Below, in pieces: positions 1 through 6,853 of a stretch of DNA of 7,482 bases. Under the pieces are notes generated by a model. The model was given only the letters and a program-made list of their open reading frames with translations, made no database searches and had not been told where the DNA came from. Position numbers and translations under genes: made by a program. The stretch is from CAZFQG01 sp964520785 (GTDB lineage: Bacteria; Planctomycetota; Planctomycetia; Pirellulales; Thermoguttaceae), in the NCBI GenBank assembly GCA_964520785.1, contig CAZFQG010000248.1, forward strand, positions 1 through 7,482, written 5' to 3'. Within the stretch, counting starts at the first letter, position 1; each line of letters opens with the position of its first letter.

Positions 1-5
1 CTGCG

Positions 6-33
6 TTTTCAAACACTACAAAAACCTCAGAAT
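6..33 (+). promoter_or_regulatory. Weak candidate sigma70-type promoter for the signalling operon
   Basis: The first 60 bases are AT-rich compared with the rest of the window. TTTTCA (6-11) and CAGAAT (28-33) are 16 bp apart and each matches 4 of 6 consensus bases (TTGACA / TATAAT). This would put a transcription start near 40 and a leader of about 70 bases before the first gene. An 8-bp palindrome, GGTATACC, lies just downstream at 46-53 and could be an operator or chance. The operon could also start further upstream, outside the window. Confidence 0.2.
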
Positions 34-109
34 ATTGCCGCGTGAGGTATACCACTTTCGTCATCCGGCTGCCGGTGTCCGGGGGGCGCGACGAAACGAG
101 GGATCGGTC

Positions 110-1273
110 ATGAAGAAACGCATTCTTTTCGTCGACGACGAGCAGAGAGTCCTTCAAGGACTCCGCCGCATGCTCCATTCCCTCCGCCGCGAGTTGGACA
201 TGGAGTTCGCCGAAGGGGGCCGGCAGGCCCTCGAACGATTCGCGGAGACCCCGTTCGACGTCCTCGTCACCGACATGCGGATGCCCGGCATGAACGGGGC
301 GGAACTATTGGACGAGGTCATGAATCGGTATCCGGAAACGGTCCGGATCATCCTCTCCGGCCAATGCGACCGCGAAACGGTACTCGAATGCGTTCGTCCG
401 GCACACCAGTTCCTTACCAAGCCGTGCAATCCGGACACGCTCAAGGAGGCGATAATCCGAGCGTGCGGCGCCGGCGAATACGGCGTCGATCCCGAGAACA
501 AACGCGTCCTGTCTCGGCTTTCCGCTTTGCCGTGTCTCCCGTCACGCCACGAGGCGCTCGTGGCCGAGATCGATTCCTCGGATCCGTCCATGGAACGAGT
601 CGCCGAAATCATCGCTTCCGACGTCGGAATGGGGGCGAAGACCCTCCAACTGGTCAGCTCCAGTTTCTTCGGAACTCCGCGAAGGGTTTCGGACGTGTCT
701 TTTGCGGTCCACCTTCTCGGGGTGGATACGCTCCGGCCCCTCGTCGAATCGGGGACGGTGTTCTTTCCGCTGCAATGTGATGCCGCGGCGTGCATGAAGT
801 GCGAGGCCGTCTTCGAACACAGCACGCGGGTCGCGGCGGCCGCGAGGGTCATCTCCCAAGCGGAAACGGAAAACGAATCGGTCGCCGGCGACGCATTTCT
901 GGCCGGGTTCCTGCACGAGGTTGGTAGAATCGCCCTCGCCCCGTCTTGCCTCGGTTCGGACGCCCTGGGACATTTCGTGCCGGCGGGACGGACCGAGAAG
1001 GAGTCATTCTCTCAGGCGGGAGCGTACTTGATGGCCCTCTGGGGTCTGCCGGAGCCGGTCGTCGAGGCGATCGCGTATCATGGGAGGCCCGGGGATTCCT
1101 CCGACCGGGGGTTCACGGCGCTTACGGCAGTCCACGTGGCAGATGCCCTGCTTGCGGAGGGAGGGGCGAGAGAGGTGGACGTCGGTTACCTCGAACGGAT
1201 CGGTTGCCGCGCCCGGCTCGAAACGTGGCATGAAACCTGCGAAGACTTCCAATCGGGGAAGGTCCTTTTATGA
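110..1273 (+). CDS. Response regulator with C-terminal HDOD domain
   Basis: A 387-residue soluble protein. Residues about 3-118 form a receiver (REC) domain with the acidic pair D9/D10, phospho-acceptor D55 in TDMRMPGMNG, S83 and K104 followed by PCNP. Residues about 132-345 resemble HDOD, a non-catalytic HD-superfamily helical domain used as an output or scaffold in bacterial signalling. Visible landmarks are the helix around DVGMGAKTLQLVSSSFFG, an EHS motif at H237, HE (269-270) where HD enzymes have HD, and a YHGRP segment at 323-327. A CxxC (C228, C231) just before EHS is unusual. I chose the ATG at 110 because GAGGGA (98-103) lies 6 bases upstream and residue 1 starts directly at the REC strand; the reading frame opens at 35 but the extra 25 codons have no domain match. 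The stop overlaps the next start (ATGA), so translation of the two is probably coupled. HDOD function here is inferred; the REC call is firm. Confidence 0.92.
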   Translation: MKKRILFVDDEQRVLQGLRRMLHSLRRELDMEFAEGGRQALERFAETPFDVLVTDMRMPGMNGAELLDEVMNRYPETVRIILSGQCDRETVLECVRPAHQFLTKPCNPDTLKEAIIRACGAGEYGVDPENKRVLSRLSALPCLPSRHEALVAEIDSSDPSMERVAEIIASDVGMGAKTLQLVSSSFFGTPRRVSDVSFAVHLLGVDTLRPLVESGTVFFPLQCDAAACMKCEAVFEHSTRVAAAARVISQAETENESVAGDAFLAGFLHEVGRIALAPSCLGSDALGHFVPAGRTEKESFSQAGAYLMALWGLPEPVVEAIAYHGRPGDSSDRGFTALTAVHVADALLAEGGAREVDVGYLERIGCRARLETWHETCEDFQSGKVLL

Positions 1274-2442
1274 ACGAGAGAATTCTCTGCGTCGACGACG
1301 ATCCGAACATTCTCATGGCGTACCAGCGCGCGCTGCGCAAACGATTTCAGATCGAAATCGCGTTGGGCGGCAAGGAAGCCCTGGAGGCCGTGGTCAACGA
1401 CGGACCCTATGCGGTGGTCGTCGCCGATATGCAAATGCCCGGGATGAACGGCGTGGAACTGCTACAAAAAGTGAGCGAACACGCCAAGGATACCGTTCGC
1501 ATGATGCTCACCGGCAACGCGGACCAGGAAACGGCCCTTCACGCGGTCAACGAAGGCCGGATATTCCGCTTCATGACGAAACCGTGTCCTCCGGAGACCT
1601 TCGCCAAGGCGCTCGAGGCGGGCATCGCCCAATATCGCCTGATCACGGCCGAACGCGACTTGCTCTTCAAGACCTTCCGCGCCTGCGTCAAGGTCCTCAC
1701 CGACGTCCTCGCGACGGTCAGCCCAACCGCCTTTGGAAGGGCTTCCAGGGTCCGCCAACTGGTGCATCAGCTTTGCCGTCACCTCGGGCTCGATGACTGG
1801 GAGATTGAAATGGCGGCCATGCTCTCGCAGATCGGTTGCGTGAGCATTCCGGAGGACATCCTTTCCAACGCCTACCAGGGGAAGGAGCTTTCCGCGAACG
1901 AACAGAGGATATTTGACGGGCATCCATCGGCAGGCCGGCAATTGATCGAAAACATCCCGCGGCTGGAACGCGTCGCCGAGATCATCGGATACCAACGGCG
2001 GGAGTACGACGGTTATGGACATCCCCGCGGCGAGGAGATTCCACTGGGAGGCCGCGTCCTCAAGGCGGCGCTCGATTTCGATACCCTCCTTTCCGCCGGC
2101 TATACGAACGATACGGCAATGGCCGAAATGAACGACCGGACCGGCTGGTATGATCCGACGGTTTTGGCCGCCCTTCGCGAGACCCTCGTGATCAGAAACG
2201 AGTACGTGATTCGCCGCGTCAAGGTGGCCGATCTCGTGGACGGTCTGACGCTGGCCGACGATATCGTGAGCATCAAGGGGATGCTCCTGTGCGCCAAGGG
2301 GCAGGAGGTGACCCGCTCCATGCGTCTGCGGCTGAGGAACTACGTCAACAATATCGGAATCCGAGGGCCCGTCAAGGTCTTCGTTCCCCAGGAGATGGCG
2401 GCACGCTTCGCCGAGGAACCGGCCGCCGCGAACGGCGCGTAG
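1270..2442 (+). CDS. Response regulator with degenerate HD-GYP-like domain
   Basis: A 390-residue RpfG-like protein. The REC domain (about 3-118) is intact: D9/D10, D53 in ADMQMPGMNG, T81, K104 with PCPP. Residues about 150-280 follow the HD-GYP fold by sequence, but the metal-binding signature of c-di-GMP phosphodiesterases is mostly gone. HDIGK is replaced by SQIGC (186-190), the paired His before DGYGYP by YQ (241-242), GYP by GHP (250-252), the early HS by RA (157-158), and the VAD aspartate by L268. Only H218 (in GHP) and D271 remain. It is therefore expected not to cleave c-di-GMP and may act as a phosphorylation-controlled binding partner. Residues about 313-372 form the small C-terminal beta-rich module common after such domains (VADLVDG, LLCAKGQEVT). 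The start overlaps the upstream stop (ATGA), with GGGGAAGG at 1255-1262 as ribosome site 7 bases before it. The loss of activity is inferred from alignment by eye. Confidence 0.92.
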   Translation: MNERILCVDDDPNILMAYQRALRKRFQIEIALGGKEALEAVVNDGPYAVVVADMQMPGMNGVELLQKVSEHAKDTVRMMLTGNADQETALHAVNEGRIFRFMTKPCPPETFAKALEAGIAQYRLITAERDLLFKTFRACVKVLTDVLATVSPTAFGRASRVRQLVHQLCRHLGLDDWEIEMAAMLSQIGCVSIPEDILSNAYQGKELSANEQRIFDGHPSAGRQLIENIPRLERVAEIIGYQRREYDGYGHPRGEEIPLGGRVLKAALDFDTLLSAGYTNDTAMAEMNDRTGWYDPTVLAALRETLVIRNEYVIRRVKVADLVDGLTLADDIVSIKGMLLCAKGQEVTRSMRLRLRNYVNNIGIRGPVKVFVPQEMAARFAEEPAAANGA

Positions 2443-2447
2443 GGGCG

Positions 2448-4844
2448 ATGATGATGCCCCGCGACGCGGCGGGCCTTGCGCGAACCCGGTCCATTCGGCC
2501 GAGTCGAGAATGGCCGACGCAAACCGAGACAATAAAACCCCAAACTCGAAACGGGCTTGAAAAAGCGATGACACCAGAACAAGAGTGCCACCCGGCGCAG
2601 ACGTCCTCGGACGAAGGTTCGGCCCGGCCGGCCGGATGCCTGACGGCCGAGGCGGCCGAAACGGAACATCGGACCAATACGCAAACCGACGACCGCCGCC
2701 GGTTTTTGGAGATCATTCACGGCGCGAACTACCCCATCCTGTTGATCGACGGGGGGAAATTCGTCGACTGCAACGACGCGGCCGCGCAAATGCTCGGACA
2801 CTTCGGCAACGACTTTCTCTTGACGCACCCGGGGGAACTCTCTCCGGAAACCCAACCGGATGGTCGTTCTTCGCTGGAGAAGGCGCGGCAGATGATGCAA
2901 ATCGCGTTGGATACGGGATTCCACCGATTCGAGTGGATGCACCGCAAGGCCAGCGGCGAGGACATCCCGGTCGAGGTCTCTCTCACCCCGGTCGTCCACG
3001 ATGGACGAACCATCCTCCACTGCGTCTGGCGGGATATTACGGAGGAGAAACGGGCCAAACGCGAACAGGAACGGACCCTGAACCGGCTGGAACGGTTGAA
3101 CCAGTTGCAGGGACGGCTCATCTTACCCGGCGAGGAAAGCGAAAAGTTCTCGCTCATTACCAGAGCCGCGGTGGAGATTCTCGGGCTGGACTTCTGCCGC
3201 ATTTGGATTACCCGGCCGGCGGACCTGTGCGAGGCCGGGTGTCCTCACGCGGAGGGGGAAGAGAAGTCCGCCGCATGCCGCCGGCATGACGGATGCCTCC
3301 ACCTCGTCGCCGGCTCGGGACGCTACACGCACCTCGACGGCCAGCGCCGGAGAATTCCCCTCGGGCGCTGCGTGGTCGGCGAACTCGCCGCCGGCTCGGA
3401 GAAAAAGGTCATTCTACGCGACTTGCGGGAACACCCGGGGGGGTTCAATCGGGAATGGATCGCCGAAATCGGACCGCGTTCCTTCGCCGGCTACCGGTTA
3501 TGCGATACGACGGGGCGTATTCTGGGCGTTTTGGGTATGTTTTCCAAGGGTCCGTTTTCCGACGAGGACGACGCCTTCGCGTCGAATCTGGCCGAGACCA
3601 CGTCCAAGACCGTTTTGGACATCGAAGCCCATGCGGAACTGGTCGAGGCGAGAAGCAGGGCCGAGGCGGCCACGAAGGCCAAGGACTGCTTCCTGGCGAA
3701 CATGAGCCACGAAATCCGGACCCCAATGACCGCGATTCTGGGGTTCACCGACATCCTGGTGAGAGACTTGATTGATCCCGACGCGCTGCAGGCCGCGAAA
3801 ACGGTGAAGCGGAACGGGGAACATCTGCTGGCGATCATCAACGACGTTCTCGACATCGCGAGGATCGAGGCGGGGAAGATCGAGATTGAACTAATGCCCT
3901 GGTCGACCAAGCAGGTGTTCGAGGAGTGCGTCGAGCTTCTGAAATTGAGAGCCGAGGCAAAGGGCTTGAAGTTGGCGTACGAACAGGACGGGCCCTTGCC
4001 CGATACCATTACCACCGATCCGACCCGGCTCCGCCAGATTCTGATCAATCTGATCGGCAACGCGATCAAGTTTACGCAAGAGGGGAGCATTCGGGTCGTC
4101 GCGCGGCTCGTCGAGGAACCCGGCTCGCCGCGAGAAGTCCGATGCGACGTGATCGACACCGGCATCGGAATTCCCGAGTCATTCAAGGACGCCGTCTTCG
4201 ATCCATTCATGCAGGTGGACCAGTCCAGTACCCGTAACTTCGAGGGGACCGGTTTGGGATTGGCCATCAGCCGGCGCCTGGCCGGGATGCTGGGGGGAGA
4301 CATCCGCCTGAAGAGTCCACCCGGCGGAGGGAGCATCTTCACGCTGACGTTGCCCGCCGGAGCCGAGGAGCAGACGCGGACGACGGCATCCGCCGCCCCT
4401 TTGAACGAGAATCCGCGGGCTTCAGGCGAGCCGCGCGAGGCGCGGCGGCAACTGCACGGTCGGGTGTTGTTGGTGGAGGACGTACCGGTGAGTCAACTAC
4501 TGCTGAAGGCGATTCTGCGCGAGGTCGGAGTAGAGGTGACGCTGGCCCAAGACGGCGGCGAGGCGGTCGAGAAGGCGCTCGCCACGTTGCCGGGTACCGG
4601 CCATGGCGGCGCGCGGTTCGAACCGTTCGACGTGATTCTCATGGACATGCAGATGCCGGTCCTCGACGGCTACGAGGCCACCAGACGGCTCAGGAGCGAA
4701 GGATACTCCGGACCGATCGTAGCGCTGACCGCGCACGCGATGCGTGGTGATCGACGGAAGTGCCTCGAGGCGGGATGCGACGACTACCTCAGCAAGCCGA
4801 TAGACCGCGAGCAACTCTTGGAAACGTTGAAGACCTGGCTATGA
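2448..4844 (+). CDS. Soluble hybrid histidine kinase PAS-GAF-HisKA-HATPase-REC
   Basis: A 798-residue cytoplasmic sensor kinase; no membrane segment or signal peptide is visible. Order: linker 1-83; PAS about 84-200 (ILLIDGGKFVDCND, ending WRDITEEKRA); coiled coil 200-224; GAF about 228-393 with four cysteines (C261, C265, C277, C283) and an RSFAGYRL segment; HisKA with H421 in NMSHEIRTPM; HATPase with N box N534/N538, G1 box DTGIGIP (570-576), F box FDPF, and GTGLGL (600-605); REC about 671-798 with E677/D678, D733 in LMDMQMPVLDG, T761 and K783. It should autophosphorylate on H421 and pass phosphate to D733, then to other RECs directly or through an HPt protein encoded elsewhere. The start is uncertain: three ATGs in a row (2448, 2451, 2454) follow AGGGG at 2441-2445, so 2451 or 2454 is better spaced, while 2568 (758 residues) is an alternative because codons 1-40 look less coding-like. 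The ligand is unknown. Confidence 0.93.
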   Translation: MMMPRDAAGLARTRSIRPSREWPTQTETIKPQTRNGLEKAMTPEQECHPAQTSSDEGSARPAGCLTAEAAETEHRTNTQTDDRRRFLEIIHGANYPILLIDGGKFVDCNDAAAQMLGHFGNDFLLTHPGELSPETQPDGRSSLEKARQMMQIALDTGFHRFEWMHRKASGEDIPVEVSLTPVVHDGRTILHCVWRDITEEKRAKREQERTLNRLERLNQLQGRLILPGEESEKFSLITRAAVEILGLDFCRIWITRPADLCEAGCPHAEGEEKSAACRRHDGCLHLVAGSGRYTHLDGQRRRIPLGRCVVGELAAGSEKKVILRDLREHPGGFNREWIAEIGPRSFAGYRLCDTTGRILGVLGMFSKGPFSDEDDAFASNLAETTSKTVLDIEAHAELVEARSRAEAATKAKDCFLANMSHEIRTPMTAILGFTDILVRDLIDPDALQAAKTVKRNGEHLLAIINDVLDIARIEAGKIEIELMPWSTKQVFEECVELLKLRAEAKGLKLAYEQDGPLPDTITTDPTRLRQILINLIGNAIKFTQEGSIRVVARLVEEPGSPREVRCDVIDTGIGIPESFKDAVFDPFMQVDQSSTRNFEGTGLGLAISRRLAGMLGGDIRLKSPPGGGSIFTLTLPAGAEEQTRTTASAAPLNENPRASGEPREARRQLHGRVLLVEDVPVSQLLLKAILREVGVEVTLAQDGGEAVEKALATLPGTGHGGARFEPFDVILMDMQMPVLDGYEATRRLRSEGYSGPIVALTAHAMRGDRRKCLEAGCDDYLSKPIDREQLLETLKTWL

Positions 4845-4984
4845 ATACGTCGACGCGACGAAGCCGATCTCGAAGGGAGACGCCGATGGTTATCGAAGAT
4901 CAATCGAAGCTCGGCCGTCTTCCCGGACGTCGGTTCGGTCGGAATGCGAAAAAGGGCCGTGCTTCGGACGGAGGACGATCATGA
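4841..4984 (+). CDS. Possible small basic protein bridging two kinase genes
   Basis: An open frame of 47 codons whose ATG (4841) overlaps the stop of the hybrid kinase as ATGA, and whose TGA (4982-4984) overlaps the start of the next kinase as ATGA. An internal in-frame ATG at 4886 has a good ribosome site, AAGGGAG (4873-4879), 6 bases upstream, and would give 32 residues. The product is strongly basic (many Arg/Lys, a RLPGRRFGRNAKK stretch), with no recognisable domain, membrane segment or signal. It may be a real small protein, or a leader whose translation couples the two kinases. It could also be chance: ATGA overlaps are easy to find and the frame is short. I do not recognise it and assign no function. 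Confidence 0.25.
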   Translation: MNTSTRRSRSRRETPMVIEDQSKLGRLPGRRFGRNAKKGRASDGGRS

Positions 4985-6312
4985 CAAAGGTACTCGTCGT
5001 CGATGACACGCCGGACATGGCCGAATTGATGCGCCGCGCATGCGCGGATCAAGGACACCGTGTTTTTGTCGCGTCGGACGGACGCGAAGCGCTCGATATC
5101 GTCGGGAGCGAACCCCCCGACGTCATTCTCCTCGACGTCATGATGCCCCGGATGAGCGGGATGGAAGTCCTGCGCGAACTGAAGCGCAACCCCGGACTCA
5201 GGATGATTCCCGTCATCCTGGTGACCGCCAAGGGGGAGGACGAGGACGTCATCGCCGGATTGGACGAAGGCGCACACGACTACGTGACCAAACCGTTCAA
5301 GAAGGAAATCCTCGCAGCTCGGGTCCGCGCGGCCGCCGGCATCAAGAGGGACCACGACCGGTTGATGCACCTGAACGAGCAGCTCCGGGCGGAGACCGCC
5401 GAGCGCGAACGCATCCAGGACGAACTGGCCCGGGTAAATCGATTGGAGGCGATCGGCCACCTGGCGGCTGGAATCGCGCACGAGATCAATACCCCGACGC
5501 AGTATGTCGGCGATAACATACGCTTCCTCCAGGAGTCGTTCCTGGGACTTCGGGAGGCACTCTCCGAATTGGCGACGTTGAAGGGGTCGATGGAGCCGGA
5601 CGACCTCGCCCGGCGAGTCGGTGAGATCGAGGCCGCCCTGGAGGAGGCGGATGCCGAATACTTGCTTCGGGAAATCCCCAAGGCAATCGAGCAGGCGCTG
5701 GAGGGAATCGACCAGGTGGCCGATATCGTCCGCTCCATGAAGGAGTTCTCCCACCCCGGTAACCTGGAAAAACGGACCGTGGACTTGAACCAGACCATCC
5801 GCAACGCGCTAACGGTCTCGCGGAATGAGTGGAAGTACGTCGCCGAGCTGGTGACCGATTTCGACGCCGACCTTCCTCTGGTTTCGTGCCTGCCCGGCGA
5901 CCTGAACCAGGTCGTTTTGAACCTGGTCGTCAACGCGGCGCAGGCCATGGCCCGCGACGGCGAAAACGACGGCGACGTCGCCGGAGCGGCCGGGGGAACG
6001 CTCACGGTTCGCACGCGACGCGACGGCGATTGGGCCGAAGTCCGCGTGGAAGACACGGGATGCGGCATCCCCGAGAGCATCAGAAACAACGTATTCGACC
6101 CATTCTTCACGACCAAGGAAGTCGGGCGGGGAACCGGCCAAGGCCTGCCGATCGCCCACGCGATCGTCGTGAACAAGCACGGAGGGACGATCACGTTCGA
6201 CTCGGAAGTCGGACGCGGGACCGTCTTCATCGTCCGCCTGCCCATTTCCGGTTCGGCCCGATCCGTCGAGGCCGAGGAAACGCGGGCCGCTTTGTGTTCG
6301 TGCGAGGCGTAA
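4981..6312 (+). CDS. Histidine kinase with N-terminal receiver domain (REC-HisKA-HATPase)
   Basis: A 443-residue cytoplasmic protein. REC about 2-118: D8/D9, D52 in LLDVMMPRMSG, T82, K104 in TKPF. A coiled coil (about 121-155) leads into the dimerisation helix with H167 in AAGIAHEINTPTQ. A long acidic helical segment (about 185-250) and the SMKEFSHPG motif separate it from the ATPase domain, a layout typical of one soluble kinase family. ATP-binding boxes: N314/N318 in NLVVNAAQAM, DTGCGIP (358-364), FDPFFTTK, and GTGQGLPIAH (385-394). Phosphorylation of the N-terminal REC probably controls kinase activity, making it a candidate for receiving the signal from the upstream hybrid kinase and relaying it onward. 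The start is firm: GGAGG (4970-4974) lies 6 bases before ATG 4981. The C-terminal tail (about 424-443) is not conserved-looking and holds two Cys. Confidence 0.94.
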   Translation: MTKVLVVDDTPDMAELMRRACADQGHRVFVASDGREALDIVGSEPPDVILLDVMMPRMSGMEVLRELKRNPGLRMIPVILVTAKGEDEDVIAGLDEGAHDYVTKPFKKEILAARVRAAAGIKRDHDRLMHLNEQLRAETAERERIQDELARVNRLEAIGHLAAGIAHEINTPTQYVGDNIRFLQESFLGLREALSELATLKGSMEPDDLARRVGEIEAALEEADAEYLLREIPKAIEQALEGIDQVADIVRSMKEFSHPGNLEKRTVDLNQTIRNALTVSRNEWKYVAELVTDFDADLPLVSCLPGDLNQVVLNLVVNAAQAMARDGENDGDVAGAAGGTLTVRTRRDGDWAEVRVEDTGCGIPESIRNNVFDPFFTTKEVGRGTGQGLPIAHAIVVNKHGGTITFDSEVGRGTVFIVRLPISGSARSVEAEETRAALCSCEA

Positions 6313-6387
6313 ACCCTCGGCGATCGGACGACGGCGCGGAACCCGGTGGATTCTCCCCCGACCAGAAGAAGAAACGAGAGATGAACC

Positions 6388-6777
6388 ATGGAAGACGTCG
6401 TACTACTGGTCGACGATGATATCAACATCCTTCGCAGCCTGGCCCGGTTGCTCCGCAACCAGCCATACCGCCTGTACACGGCCAGCTCCGGCGAGGAAGC
6501 CCTATTGATTCTCAAATCGCGCGACGTGGACGTCGTCGTCACCGACGAGCAAATGCCCGGTATGCGCGGAGGAGATCTCCTGGCGTGGATCGCGGCGAAC
6601 CGACCTGAAATCGTGAGCATCGTACTTACCGGCCGGCCCACGGTCGACGACGCCATTCGAGCGATCAACGAAGGCGCGGTCTATCAATACTTCACGAAAC
6701 CGTGCAATCCGGCACGGCTGGCCACGGCCATCCTCAAAGCGCTGGAACACAGGTCCCAACCCGCCGAAAACGCCTGA
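6388..6777 (+). CDS. Stand-alone receiver domain protein (CheY-like fold)
   Basis: A 129-residue protein consisting of one REC domain, about the usual length for a single-domain response regulator. Phosphorylation residues are complete: D9/D10, D53 in VTDEQMPGMRG, T81 and K104. The loop after the lysine reads KPCNP, as in the REC-HDOD protein and nearly as in the REC/HD-GYP-like protein (KPCPP), so the REC domains of these three are close paralogues and unlike the KPF/KPI RECs of the two kinases. With no output domain it should act by binding a partner or by shuttling phosphate in a relay. It follows the REC kinase by 75 bp and ends the operon. Start at 6388: GAGAG (6376-6380) is 7 bases upstream; the ATG at 6381 is out of frame. 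Confidence 0.93.
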   Translation: MEDVVLLVDDDINILRSLARLLRNQPYRLYTASSGEEALLILKSRDVDVVVTDEQMPGMRGGDLLAWIAANRPEIVSIVLTGRPTVDDAIRAINEGAVYQYFTKPCNPARLATAILKALEHRSQPAENA

Positions 6778-6798
6778 GCGGGCGATTCGGGAAACGAA

Positions 6799-6819
6799 CC
6801 GAGCGCCCGGGCGGCTCGG
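6799..6819 (-). terminator. GC-rich hairpin between convergent genes, possible terminator
   Basis: CCGAGC (6799-6804) and GCTCGG (6814-6819) form a perfect 6-bp stem around a 9-base GC-rich loop that itself contains CCCGGG. Read on the minus strand it lies 34 bases past the stop of the diiron protein gene and is followed by a partly T-rich TTCGTTT, so it fits best as that gene's terminator. On the plus strand, 21 bases past the last signalling gene, no T run follows; it might still pause or stabilise that transcript's 3' end. Confidence 0.4.
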
Positions 6820-6853
6820 ACGCCGGAGAAAGCGGCAGGCTCCGTTGGGGCGC

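Noticed and set aside
35..109. N-terminal extension of the REC-HDOD protein to the ATG at 35
   Set aside because: No ribosome site before 35, no domain in the extra 25 residues, and GAGGGA is well placed for the ATG at 110.
1080..1796. 238-codon plus-strand frame across the junction of genes 1 and 2
   Set aside because: It overlaps both REC-containing genes in another frame, is very Arg-rich and has no domain.
2289..2447. N-terminal extension of the hybrid kinase into the upstream gene
   Set aside because: It would overlap 150 bp of the conserved C-terminal module of the upstream gene and reads as Arg/Gly-rich shadow sequence.
1462..2574. 370-codon open frame on the minus strand opposite the REC/HD-GYP-like gene
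   Set aside because: Antisense to a well-supported gene, no recognisable domain, His/Val/Gly-rich shadow composition.
5280..6668. 462-codon open frame on the minus strand opposite the REC kinase and the single REC gene
   Set aside because: It lies wholly antisense to clear REC, HisKA and HATPase coding sequence; the translation is Ser/Arg-rich with no domain, as expected from high-GC shadow frames.
6799..6819. Rho-independent terminator for the plus-strand signalling operon
   Set aside because: The stem is good but no T run follows on the plus strand; kept only as a minus-strand candidate.
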